Source: Salinicoccus sp. Bachu38
GTDB taxonomy: Bacteria; Bacillota; Bacilli; Staphylococcales; Salinicoccaceae
Direction: 5' to 3'
Assembly (NCBI RefSeq): GCF_038561955.2
Contig: NZ_CP138333.2
Coordinates: forward strand, 558,001 to 622,000
DNA: 64,000 nt
Shown here: positions 26,606-35,160 of the stretch, piece after piece
Position numbering within the stretch: position 1 is the first letter of the stretch
How the letters are laid out: every line of letters begins with the position of its first letter
Made by a program: the position numbers and the translations under genes
The notes under the pieces: model-generated
What the model was told of the DNA's origin: nothing
The model's database searches: none
The model's input: only the letters and a program-made list of their open reading frames with translations

Positions 26606-28465
26606 ATGGAACATGGACCATCTGTAGTATCATTGGCGATTGTCGTCCTGGCAGCACTGCTTACGCCAATACTGATCAGTCGCCTCAAAGTAAGTTTCCT
26701 CCCGGTCGTGGTTGCGGAGATCATCGTTGGGGTCATCATCGGAAAATCGTTTCTCAATATCGTCGATGCAAGTGACCCATGGCTGAACATCCTCTCCACG
26801 CTGGGTTTTATATTTCTGATGTTTCTCAGTGGGCTGGAGATCGACTTCGATGCCTTCACCCAGAAGTCATCCACCCAGAAGAAATCTAAGGTGCTCAAGC
26901 GGCCGCTGCCGAATACGCTCGTATTGACCAGCGGCATTTTCATCGGTATCCTGGCACTCAGCTTCCTGTTTGCACTGCTGATGCGGGGATTCGGAGTATT
27001 TGATGACATCTTCCTGCTTGTGATCATCATCTCGACAATCTCCCTCGGTGTCGTCGTACCGACATTGAAGGAGGCAAACCTGATTACGACACAGATGGGC
27101 CAGGTCATCCTGCTCGTCGCCGTCATTGCGGATCTCGCCACGATGATCATGCTGGCATTCTATTCCCAGCTGTACGCGGATGCCAGCCAGCCGATATGGC
27201 TGATGACGATCCTCGTCGGCTTTGCGATCCTGTTCTATCTGCTGGGACGGGTCATGAACCAGTCGCATTTCATCAAGCAGCTGAACAACGGCACGATGCA
27301 GATTGGTATCCGGGGCGTATTCGCCCTGATCATCATGCTGGTGGCACTTGCTGAAGGGGTGGGGGCCGAGAACATTCTCGGAGCCTTCATCGCCGGGTGC
27401 ATAGTCAGCCTGCTCAAGCCGGATCAGGACATCGTGCACAAGCTCGACTCCTTCGGCTACGGGTTCTTCATTCCCATCTTCTTCATCATGGTGGGCGTGG
27501 ACCTCGACCTGCCGTCGCTGTTCTCGGACAGCCGGGTATTCATCCTGATTCCGGTGCTGCTGCTCGCCTTCCTGCTCAGCAAGCTGATTCCGGTGATGGT
27601 GCTGCTCAGATATTTTGATGTCAAGCGTGTCACTGCGGCAGGGTTCCTGCTGACGTCGACACTGTCGCTCATCATCGCGGCAGCCGTCATCGCCGAGCAG
27701 ATCGGAATGATCACGAATGCAGAAAGCGGCATGTTCATACTGAGTGCCGTCATCGCATGCATCATCACACCGGTCGTCTTCAGGCAGCTCTATCCGGAAG
27801 GTGAAAATGAAGACCGCGTCATAAACGTGACGGTCTTCGGCAACAACCAGCTGACGGTGCCCGTGTCCCACAGCATCGCCGGCGGCCTGTATCATGTGAA
27901 GCTCGTCTTCCATAAGAACTATTCGGATTCCAGGGAGAAGAGTACTGAGAATCTGAGCTTCCATGAAATCCCGGAATATTCGGAGGAAGCGCTCGATGAA
28001 ATCGATGCATTCGATGCCGATATCGTCGTGCTCGGCGCCAATGATTCCGACATCAACTGGCGGGTGGCCAAGATGGCTGAGAAGCGGGGTGTCGAGCGCA
28101 TCATCTACCGCGTCGACGATCCGACGCAGGAACGTGCCGTCAAGGAACGCGGCTATGAACTGTTCTCGACGATGCTCAGCTCTAAAACGCTGCTGCGCGG
28201 CCTGATCGAATCGCCGAACATGATGCAGCTCCTCTCGGATGAGGAGACATCCATCTACGAAATCCAGATGAACAACTACCGTTATGATGAAATGCTGCTC
28301 CGGAACTTCCCGTTCACCGGAGACATCATCTTCCTGAGGATATTGCGCGGCCAGGAATCCCTCGTGCCGCATGGCGATACACCTCTGCATGTGGATGACC
28401 GCATCTTCATGACGGGAACAAGGGAATATGTGGAGGAGCTCAAGCGTGAGCTCGAACTCTATTGA
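26606..28465 (+). CDS. CPA2-type monovalent cation:proton antiporter
   Basis: A 619-residue antiporter: about 12 helices in residues 1-395 (Na+/H+ exchanger fold, with FLMFLSGLEIDFDAF and FIAGCIVSLL), then a cytosolic part with a nucleotide-binding-like domain (about 405-520) and a TrkA-C-like end. A K+ or Na+ efflux role, gated by a ligand, fits the family and a salt-tolerant organism. Sits between mgtE and fabI as in S. aureus. Confidence 0.88.
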   Translation: MEHGPSVVSLAIVVLAALLTPILISRLKVSFLPVVVAEIIVGVIIGKSFLNIVDASDPWLNILSTLGFIFLMFLSGLEIDFDAFTQKSSTQKKSKVLKRPLPNTLVLTSGIFIGILALSFLFALLMRGFGVFDDIFLLVIIISTISLGVVVPTLKEANLITTQMGQVILLVAVIADLATMIMLAFYSQLYADASQPIWLMTILVGFAILFYLLGRVMNQSHFIKQLNNGTMQIGIRGVFALIIMLVALAEGVGAENILGAFIAGCIVSLLKPDQDIVHKLDSFGYGFFIPIFFIMVGVDLDLPSLFSDSRVFILIPVLLLAFLLSKLIPVMVLLRYFDVKRVTAAGFLLTSTLSLIIAAAVIAEQIGMITNAESGMFILSAVIACIITPVVFRQLYPEGENEDRVINVTVFGNNQLTVPVSHSIAGGLYHVKLVFHKNYSDSREKSTENLSFHEIPEYSEEALDEIDAFDADIVVLGANDSDINWRVAKMAEKRGVERIIYRVDDPTQERAVKERGYELFSTMLSSKTLLRGLIESPNMMQLLSDEETSIYEIQMNNYRYDEMLLRNFPFTGDIIFLRILRGQESLVPHGDTPLHVDDRIFMTGTREYVEELKRELELY

Positions 28466-28473
28466 TGAAAATG

Positions 28474-28504
28474 GCGTGTACCCGATGGTCGGGTGCACGC
28501 TTTT
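28474..28504 (+). terminator. Terminator of mgtE-antiporter unit
   Basis: GCGTGTACCCGA pairs with TCGGGTGCACGC over TGG and is followed by TTTT. Confidence 0.85.
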
Positions 28505-28541
28505 CTGATGGAAGGCAATTATGCCCGAGCCATCTTTTTTG

Positions 28542-28585
28542 TTGCATTTCGTCCTGAAAAAATGTAGATTAGTAGTAGGTACTAA
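28542..28585 (+). promoter_or_regulatory. fabI promoter with FapR operator
   Basis: TTGCAT (28542-28547), 17 bp, TAGATT (28565-28570). TTAGTAGTAGGTACTAA (28569-28585) has both FapR half-sites TTAGTA and TACTAA at the right spacing and starts inside the -10. Confidence 0.85.
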
Positions 28586-28649
28586 TAACAAACGATAATT
28601 GGTAGTGTACACCGTTACGCACAATTAACAAAAAGGGAGTTTATGACTT

Positions 28650-29417
28650 ATGAATCTCGAAGGTAAAACTTTTGTCATCATGGGTGTTGCCAACAAGCGC
28701 AGTATCGCATGGGGCGCAGCGCGTGCACTCGATCAGATGGGTGCAAAGCTTGTATTTACAATTCTAAATGAACGTTTCAGACGTGAATTGGATAAAATTC
28801 TCGGAGATCTCGAAGGGGACCACGACATCATCGTCGAATGTGACGTGACGAACGATGAACAGGTCGAAGCGTCATTCAAGGAAATCGGCGAGAAGACAGG
28901 CGGCATCGATGGTGTCCTTCACGCCATTGCCTATGCAGGCAAAGACGAACTGCAGGGCGGCTACAGTGAGACGACAAGAGAAGGCTTCAAAAATGCCCTC
29001 GACATCAGCGCATACTCGCTCGCCGTCGTTTCCAAGCACGCCAAGACCGTCATGAACGAAGGCGGCAGCATCGTCACGATGACCTACCTTGGCGGCGAAC
29101 GCGCAATGCCGAACTACAATGTCATGGGCGTTGCCAAAGCGGCACTCGAGTCCAGCGTACGCTACCTGGCCCTCGACCTTGGCGAATCCGGAATCCGCGT
29201 CAATGCGGTATCAGCCGGCCCAATCCGTACACTGAGCTCTTCAGCAGTCGGGGACTTCAAGTCAATCCTCAAGGAAATCGAAGAACGTGCACCACTCAAG
29301 CGTAATGTCGACCAGCTTGAAGTCGGCAACACAGTGGCCTTCCTTCTCAGTAACCTCGCAAGCGGCATCACCGGCGAAGTGCTTCACGTAGACTCCGGCT
29401 ACCACATCATGGCATAA
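28650..29417 (+). CDS. fabI: Enoyl-ACP reductase FabI
   Basis: The last reduction step of fatty acid elongation; target of triclosan in staphylococci. 255 residues, SDR fold with GVANKRSIAWGAA dinucleotide loop and catalytic Tyr-x6-Lys (YNVMGVAK). GGGAG precedes the ATG. FapR-controlled together with fabHF. Confidence 0.95.
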   Translation: MNLEGKTFVIMGVANKRSIAWGAARALDQMGAKLVFTILNERFRRELDKILGDLEGDHDIIVECDVTNDEQVEASFKEIGEKTGGIDGVLHAIAYAGKDELQGGYSETTREGFKNALDISAYSLAVVSKHAKTVMNEGGSIVTMTYLGGERAMPNYNVMGVAKAALESSVRYLALDLGESGIRVNAVSAGPIRTLSSSAVGDFKSILKEIEERAPLKRNVDQLEVGNTVAFLLSNLASGITGEVLHVDSGYHIMA

Positions 29418-29430
29418 GATTATATGGATA

Positions 29431-29465
29431 GGACAGCATCCCTCCGGGGGTGCTGTCTTTTTTAG
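29431..29465 (+). terminator. fabI terminator
   Basis: GACAGCA and TGCTGTC enclose a G/C-rich loop and are followed by TTTTTT. Confidence 0.85.
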
Positions 29466-29480
29466 GATAAGGGAATATCA

Positions 29481-29790
29481 GAGGTCCAACTCTCAGTGGA
29501 AAATGTCCCGATTGCAAGTTAGGCCTTCAATTCCCAGTGGGGGACGTTTTGACTGCAAGTTGGACCTTCAATTCACAGTGGGAGGTGTTCCGACTGCGAG
29601 TTGGGCCTCCAATTCCCAGTGGGAGACGTTTCGACTGCGAGTTGGACCTTCAATTCCCAGTCGCAGTCATTCCGACTGCAAGTTAGGCCTCCAATTCCCG
29701 GTCGCAGTCATTCCGACTGCAAGTTGGGCCTCCAATTCACAGTCGCAGACATTCCGACTGCAAGTTAAACCGCCACTTCACAGGCGCAGA
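29481..29790. repeat. 41-bp tandem repeat array C (about 7 copies)
   Basis: GC(A/G)AGTT anchors at 29514, 29555, 29596, 29637, 29678, 29719 and 29760, always 41 bp apart. Units read GACTGCAAGTTGG, CCTCCAATTC, CAGTGGGAG or CAGTCGCAG. It lies between convergent fabI and yjcG-like genes and between their terminators. Orientation is opposite to arrays A and F. No other gene is credible in this 473-bp gap. Confidence 0.92.
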
Positions 29791-29832
29791 CAAAATGGAG
29801 GGGCCCCAGCGTCCACACCCCTCGGACAACAC

Positions 29833-29864
29833 AAAAAAGCCTGCCACCCAAACAGGGAAGCAGG
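29833..29864 (-). terminator. Terminator of the yjcHG unit
   Basis: Minus strand: CCTGC and GCAGG arms enclose a second short stem and lead into CTTTTTTG. Confidence 0.7.
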
Positions 29865-29890
29865 TTCACATTCTCAGTCTTTTCATTCGT

Positions 29891-30403
29891 CTATCCTTCG
29901 CCAAGCCTGTATGTTTCGTAGACTTGCCATACGCCGTTTTCCAGCTGGTAGAGGAGGCTGATCTTATCGAGCGTTTCCTTATGCTGGATGCCGATCATGC
30001 TCAGATGTCCGAAGATATCTTCGTACTCCTGTGTCGTCTGGCCCTGGGCGATTGTCAGGTGCGGGACGAATGGGTGTTTATTCTCTCCATAGAAGTCGCC
30101 GTTGTTTAATGAGTCGTGCAGGGATTGGAGTTCTTCATTCTTTTCTACCTTGAAATAGATGACAAGGGAATTCGGTGAAAAACTGGAAACCTTCTTGATC
30201 TCGATTTCAGTCGGCTTGTGTTGCTTTGCGACTTCCTTCAGATACTTCGCAATTTCCTCTTTTTCCGATTCATCCGCTTCGAAGCGGTCCTTGATCGTGA
30301 TGTGTGGGGGAATAAGTGCGTAGTGTGCATCATATCTTTTTCTATATTGATTCACTTTGTCTTGTAGTTCTTTGGATGGAAACATCGCTACCCCAAAATT
30401 CAT
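29891..30403 (-). CDS. 2H phosphoesterase / RNA ligase-like protein (YjcG family)
   Basis: A 170-residue member of the 2',5' RNA ligase (LigT) superfamily. The two HxT motifs are HITIKD (residues about 36-41) and HLTIAQ (about 115-120). Such enzymes act on 2',3'-cyclic or 2',5' phosphodiester ends; the native substrate is unknown. Paired with the esterase gene upstream, as yjcG-yjcH in B. subtilis. Confidence 0.85.
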   Translation of the reverse strand: MNFGVAMFPSKELQDKVNQYRKRYDAHYALIPPHITIKDRFEADESEKEEIAKYLKEVAKQHKPTEIEIKKVSSFSPNSLVIYFKVEKNEELQSLHDSLNNGDFYGENKHPFVPHLTIAQGQTTQEYEDIFGHLSMIGIQHKETLDKISLLYQLENGVWQVYETYRLGEG

Positions 30404-30469
30404 CGTAATTCCTCCCTACTTGATTATATAATTCATTATATCAAAGTTTTCTCAAAATACCACAATATT

Positions 30470-31195
30470 CTAACTAAGGAAGTGCCTCAGCGCCGGTTCG
30501 AGCTCAGGCTTCCAAGTCTTCCATATGTGGCCGCCCTCAAGCTCCCGGTATGTGTACTCCAGCATCTGTGTGGAGAGGTATTCGTTGAGTTCGCGGTTCG
30601 GTGTCAGGAAGTCGGCCTGTTCACCGGAAATCGTTTCGAAATCATCCTCCTCGAGGCCGATCGTATGATACAGATCGAGATGCATGAGTGACATCTGGGA
30701 TTTGAAGCGCTCGATGAATCCATCATCGACAAATGGGCTCAGGGCGAGCGCATTCGAGAATGTCGCCGGATATTTGGCCGCAACCGAAAATGCAAAGCTG
30801 CCCGCCATCGAATCGCCCATCAATGTGCGGGAGGTGCCGACTTTCAGTGTCGGGAAATTTTCATCGATCCAGCTGATGAGCTCCCTTGCGACGAAGGTCA
30901 CAAAGTCTTCGTGATGTTCTCCGTTCGGGTCGAAGTAGTCATAGCGCCAGTCGACGCTCGGGTAGGGCACCCCGACAATGATGGCGCGGTCGATCTCTTC
31001 GGCCTTCCTCAGTTTTTCATAGGCACGTTCGATCTGGCCATATCTGAAGAAGTCCTGCGAATCGAATGTGATCACCACCCGGTGTTTATAAAGGTCTGAA
31101 TAATTTTTTGGCAGATAGTATTGGATTTCATAAGTTTCTTCCAATGTCTCCGATTTGAAATCAATACTGTGTATCTTTCCTGGTGTCATGTCCAT
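30470..31195 (-). CDS. Alpha/beta hydrolase, esterase family (YjcH-like)
   Basis: A 241-residue cytosolic esterase of the enterochelin-esterase-like fold. The nucleophile elbow is GDSMAG (Ser about 128) and the C-terminal catalytic His is in LEGGHIWKTW. No signal peptide. Substrate unknown. Likely transcribed with the YjcG-like gene 66 nt downstream. Confidence 0.82.
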   Translation of the reverse strand: MDMTPGKIHSIDFKSETLEETYEIQYYLPKNYSDLYKHRVVITFDSQDFFRYGQIERAYEKLRKAEEIDRAIIVGVPYPSVDWRYDYFDPNGEHHEDFVTFVARELISWIDENFPTLKVGTSRTLMGDSMAGSFAFSVAAKYPATFSNALALSPFVDDGFIERFKSQMSLMHLDLYHTIGLEEDDFETISGEQADFLTPNRELNEYLSTQMLEYTYRELEGGHIWKTWKPELEPALRHFLS

Positions 31196-31261
31196 AATAA
31201 TACCCCCTCATGGTCATTTTACCAATAAGGGGGTATATTCGAAACATATATCATCTACAAA

Positions 31262-32821
31262 TCATCGATCGATGTTCTTAAGGTCCATATTGTACTCTTT
31301 TTCGTCTTCGAGGCGTTTCGGATAGTCGTAATGCCAGAAGTCTGCTTCCTTCACATCTGATGGATCGGGTGAATAGATGGCGAACTTTCCGGAGCCTTTC
31401 TCCTTCTTCTGACGCTCGAAATCCTTGAGGGCTGCAATCGCCGGCTTCTGCAGTATCAGTATGGCGATGACGTTGAGCCATGCCATCAGTCCGACACCGA
31501 GGTCACCCATGTCCCATGCAAGGCCTGCCGAGTTGATCGTACCGTAGAATACGGAAGCAATCAGCAGCACTCCGAGCAGGATCTTGGTGATCGGCCAGCG
31601 GCCGTGCGTCAGGTAGACGAGGTTCGTCTCTGCGATGTAATAGTATGCAAGGATGGTGGTGTAGCAGAAGAACAGCAGTGCAAATGAGATGAAGTAGGAA
31701 CCGAATCCTACGAAATCAACATCGAATGTCTCCTGGCCGCTGAACGCCCGGTCGAGGCCGGCCTGCGTATAGGCGACTGTACCGCCATAGTTCTCTTCAC
31801 CGTCCGGTGATACCTGATGGACGCCGCTGTCGACGATGAGTCCATCTTCCCCGTCGGAGACGTTGTACATGCCCGTCATGAGGATCATGAGTGCAGTTGC
31901 CGTACATACGAAAAGTGTATCGACATATACTGAGAATGCCTGGACGAGTCCCTGTTTTGCAGGGTGGGAGACTTCGGCAGCACCTGCTGCGTGTGGTCCT
32001 GTACCCTGTCCGGCTTCATTGGAGTAGATGCCGCGCTGTACGCCGATTGCGATCATCGCACCGACGATGCCGCCGAACTGCTGCTCCATGCCGAAGGCAC
32101 TTCTGAAGATGAGTCCGAACAGTGCCGGAACATCCTGGATGTTCATGATGACGACGATGATGGCGACGAAGACATAGATCAATGCCATGAATGGTACGAC
32201 GGCAGAGGCCACGCGTGCAATCGACTTGATGCCGCCGAAGATGACGAGGCCGACGAGTATGACGAGTGCAGCACCGATGACCCAGTGCGGCAGCGGGAAT
32301 GAATTCGTCATTGAGCCCGCGATTGAGTTGGATTGTATGCCCGGAAGCAGGAACCCTGTCGCAAGGATGGTCACCAGTGCGAATATTGCGGCATAGATCT
32401 TGCCGAGCTTGCCGCCGAGTCCTTTTTCTATGTAGTAGGCCGGGCCGCCACGATATTGGTTGTCTTCATTCTGCTTATAGATCTGGGCCAGTGTGGATTC
32501 GACGAATGCACTGCCTGCGCCCAGGAATGCGATGAGCCACATCCAGAAGATTGCACCGGGTCCACCGATGAATATGGCTGTTGCCACACCGACGATGTTA
32601 CCTGTACCGACACGTCCGGATAGTGATACCGCAAGTGCCTGGAAACTGGAAATGCCGACTGGTGATTTTTCCCCTTGGAACATCAGTCTGATCATTTCTT
32701 TGAAGTGTCTGATCTGGAAGAAGCGCATCCTCAGGCTGAAGTAGAGCCCGACAGCCAGAAGACCGTAAACGAGTGGTGAACTCCATACCAGACCATTCAG
32801 AAAATCTACGATTGTCTGCAT
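31262..32821 (-). CDS. Sodium:alanine/glycine symporter (AgcS family)
   Basis: A 519-residue amino acid:cation symporter with about 11 helices. Typical segments are SLSGRVGTGNIVGVATAI near the N-terminus and YSNEAGQGTGPHAAGAAE in the middle. Uptake of alanine or glycine with Na+ is the family role. A promoter lies at 32870-32898 on the minus strand. Confidence 0.9.
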   Translation of the reverse strand: MQTIVDFLNGLVWSSPLVYGLLAVGLYFSLRMRFFQIRHFKEMIRLMFQGEKSPVGISSFQALAVSLSGRVGTGNIVGVATAIFIGGPGAIFWMWLIAFLGAGSAFVESTLAQIYKQNEDNQYRGGPAYYIEKGLGGKLGKIYAAIFALVTILATGFLLPGIQSNSIAGSMTNSFPLPHWVIGAALVILVGLVIFGGIKSIARVASAVVPFMALIYVFVAIIVVIMNIQDVPALFGLIFRSAFGMEQQFGGIVGAMIAIGVQRGIYSNEAGQGTGPHAAGAAEVSHPAKQGLVQAFSVYVDTLFVCTATALMILMTGMYNVSDGEDGLIVDSGVHQVSPDGEENYGGTVAYTQAGLDRAFSGQETFDVDFVGFGSYFISFALLFFCYTTILAYYYIAETNLVYLTHGRWPITKILLGVLLIASVFYGTINSAGLAWDMGDLGVGLMAWLNVIAILILQKPAIAALKDFERQKKEKGSGKFAIYSPDPSDVKEADFWHYDYPKRLEDEKEYNMDLKNIDR

Positions 32822-32869
32822 AGTTATTTTCCCCTTTTCCCCTTTGTCTTGAAGATTCTGACAATATTT

Positions 32870-32898
32870 ATATTACTGTTACTTTATGCATTTGTCCA
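32870..32898 (-). promoter_or_regulatory. agcS-type gene promoter
   Basis: Minus strand TGGACA (32898-32893), 17 bp, TAATAT (32875-32870). Confidence 0.6.
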
Positions 32899-32977
32899 TA
32901 TAAATTTTATTTGATTATGTATTTTTATGATACACTGTATACACCTTTCAAAAATGTGAATGAAGGAGCAATTGAGT

Positions 32978-34075
32978 ATGACAAATAAAGTCTGGTTCCA
33001 AACCGGTATAGCAATCATCATAACGCTTTTGATCATCATGCTCGTCATCCGGGTCCAGGTCGTCTTCGAACCGGCATTGACGGTCGTAACGACAATATTC
33101 GTGCCTTTGCTGTTGGGCGGTCTGCTCTACTACATCACCGAGCCCATACAGCGCTTGCTGGAGAGGAGGGGAGTAGGCAGGCTCACGAGCATTCTGGCGG
33201 TCTTCGTCATAATACTGCTTGTGCTGACAGGTCTCTCCATGATACTCGTGCCGATGGTCACCCAGCAGGTCCAGAACCTGATTGCCCGGGCACCGGCGAT
33301 CCAGAACGACATCCAGGATCTCTTCAACGTCATCCTGTCCTATAGGGACCGCCTTCCGGTCGATCCCCAGCAGTATGTCCAGGATGCACTGGACCAGGGG
33401 TCACAGATGCTCTCCAACCTGGCGAGCAATGCATTTACCATCCTGACGAGTACGGTGAGTGTGCTGATCACACTCATTCTTGTGCCATTCTTCTTCTTCT
33501 TCATGCTGAAGGATCACGAGAAGTTCATTCCGTCCATGGTTTCCCCGTTCAGAGGGACACTGAAGCAGTTCATGACGGAAATGATGTACGACATCGACCA
33601 CACGCTGCGTGCATTCATACAGGGACAGATGCTGGTGAGTTTCATACTCTGCATCTTCCTCTATATCGGCTATGCACTCATCGGTCTGGATTATGCACTG
33701 CTGCTTGCGATATTCGCGCTCTTCATGAACCTGATTCCATTCATCGGTCCATGGGTCGCCTTCCTGCCGGCAGGGCTCCTTGCTGTCATCCAGGATCCGA
33801 TCCTGCTCCTATGGGTATCAGGCATCACGCTGGTCGCCCAGCAGATCGAAAGCAACCTGATCACACCGAACGTCATGGGGCAGACGCTCAAGCTGCACCC
33901 GCTGACAGTCATCACCGTCGTCCTCGCTGCAGGGAACATCGCCGGATTCATCGGCATGCTGATCGCCATTCCGACATACGCGGTCGTCAAGACGATCATC
34001 CAGAATATCTGGCGCTATCGCACCAATCTCAGAAAGACGATGCTTGCCAGGACAAACGACACTGGTCTCGAGTAG
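32978..34075 (+). CDS. AI-2E family transporter (PerM/UPF0118)
   Basis: A 365-residue membrane protein with about eight helices and the family segments PLLLGGLLYYITEPIQ and FIGPWVAFLPAGLL. Members were named for AI-2 export, but in Bacillales relatives act as Na+(Li+)/H+ antiporters; cation export would suit a halophile, which is inference. ATG 32978 is chosen, 9 nt after AAGGAG. Confidence 0.85.
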   Translation: MTNKVWFQTGIAIIITLLIIMLVIRVQVVFEPALTVVTTIFVPLLLGGLLYYITEPIQRLLERRGVGRLTSILAVFVIILLVLTGLSMILVPMVTQQVQNLIARAPAIQNDIQDLFNVILSYRDRLPVDPQQYVQDALDQGSQMLSNLASNAFTILTSTVSVLITLILVPFFFFFMLKDHEKFIPSMVSPFRGTLKQFMTEMMYDIDHTLRAFIQGQMLVSFILCIFLYIGYALIGLDYALLLAIFALFMNLIPFIGPWVAFLPAGLLAVIQDPILLLWVSGITLVAQQIESNLITPNVMGQTLKLHPLTVITVVLAAGNIAGFIGMLIAIPTYAVVKTIIQNIWRYRTNLRKTMLARTNDTGLE

Positions 34076-34084
34076 CAGCGGGAC

Positions 34085-34110
34085 GGGCGGGGGGAACCCC
34101 CGCCTTTTTT
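34085..34110 (+). terminator. Terminator after the AI-2E family gene
   Basis: GGCGGGGG-GAA-CCCCCGCC followed by six T. Confidence 0.93.
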
Positions 34111-34201
34111 AATGGAATCATTGAAAATAGAAGGACGGCACCGCTTGCAGTGTCGGGAAAATGGGTAAAAGGGATAGTAGAAGCCTATAGGGGATGATGT
34201 C

Positions 34202-34936
34202 ATGAAAGTCACCATTGTTGGAATGTGGAACAGCTTTCCGAACGGGACAGAGCCGACATCCGGCTATCTTGTGGAAAAGGACGGGGTCAGGATACTGATA
34301 GATGCAGGAAGCGGCATCGCGGGCCATATACAAAAATATATCAACATACATGACTTGGACTATATCATCCTATCCCACTATCATCATGATCACGCTGGGG
34401 ACGTCGAGGCCTTCATGCTGGCGCGGAAGGTGGCCCGGCAGCTGAGGCGTGTAGACAGGAATCTCAAAATCTACGGACCGGAAAGCGGAGCGACCGCCAA
34501 GGAGATCCGGCGGGCGAAATACAGCACTTTTCTGCCCGTACGGGCACAGAAGGTCTATACCATCGGGCCGTTCAAACTGGAATTCCATCGCAATGAGCAT
34601 ACTGTCGAAACCTATGCCATAAGGGTTACGGACAACAACGGCGCCGTATTCGTTCATACATCGGATACATGCTACCGCGGCAGCCTCGTCCGCTTCGCCT
34701 TCGGCGCAGACCTGCTCATCGTCGACAGCAAGTTGTACGAAGGATTTGATGGGAAAGTGGAAGGACATATGAACGCCGAAGAAGCCGGCCGGCTTGCATC
34801 CAAAGCAGATGCCCAGCTGACGATTCTCTCCAACCTCCCGCATCATGGAGAACAGGAAGTCTTGCTGGACAGCGCCAAACAGCATCCGACTGGCAGCATA
34901 AGATTGGCAGAAGCAGGAATGACAATTGAAATCTAG
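34202..34936 (+). CDS. MBL-fold metal hydrolase (YhfI/RNase Z-like)
   Basis: A 244-residue metallo-beta-lactamase-fold enzyme. HYHHDH (in LSHYHHDHAGD) provides the two-metal motif; further ligands are in HTSDTCYRG and the late LPHHGEQE. It resembles B. subtilis YhfI and RNase Z relatives but lacks an obvious exosite, so substrate is open. Monocistronic. Confidence 0.82.
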   Translation: MKVTIVGMWNSFPNGTEPTSGYLVEKDGVRILIDAGSGIAGHIQKYINIHDLDYIILSHYHHDHAGDVEAFMLARKVARQLRRVDRNLKIYGPESGATAKEIRRAKYSTFLPVRAQKVYTIGPFKLEFHRNEHTVETYAIRVTDNNGAVFVHTSDTCYRGSLVRFAFGADLLIVDSKLYEGFDGKVEGHMNAEEAGRLASKADAQLTILSNLPHHGEQEVLLDSAKQHPTGSIRLAEAGMTIEI

Positions 34937-34942
34937 AAGCGA

Positions 34943-34981
34943 AAAAGGTCTGGACACAGCTTGGTGTCCAGACCTTTTTTT
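34943..34981 (+). terminator. Terminator of the MBL gene
   Basis: AAAAGGTCTGGACAC pairs with GTGTCCAGACCTTTT over a short loop, then T-run. Confidence 0.93.
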
Positions 34982-35011
34982 GTTGTGTGGTGATGTTTTT
35001 GGAGCTGCTCC

Positions 35012-35135
35012 CGATTAATTCGCAGTGGGGGGTGTTTCGACTGCAAGTTAAGCCTCCAATTCGCAGTGGGGGGTGTTTCGACTGCAAGTTAAGCCTCCAA
35101 TTCGCAGTGGCAGTCATCCCGACTGCAAGATAATC
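35012..35135. repeat. 41-bp tandem repeat array D (3 copies)
   Basis: GCAAG anchors at 35043, 35084 and 35125. Units read CAGTGGGGGGTGTTTCGACT, GCAAGTTAAGCCTCCAATTC. It lies between the convergent MBL and ABC permease genes and is oriented as array C. Confidence 0.9.
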
Positions 35136-35160
35136 CTCAGCTCAACACTCCTTCCACCGA

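Noticed and set aside
23363-28624. Very long antisense open frames opposite relQ/ppnK, and opposite the antiporter; likewise at 52280-53881 and 56755-58251
   Set aside because: They mirror well-identified genes; the GC-rich third positions remove stops from the opposite strand. Their residue composition is not protein-like.
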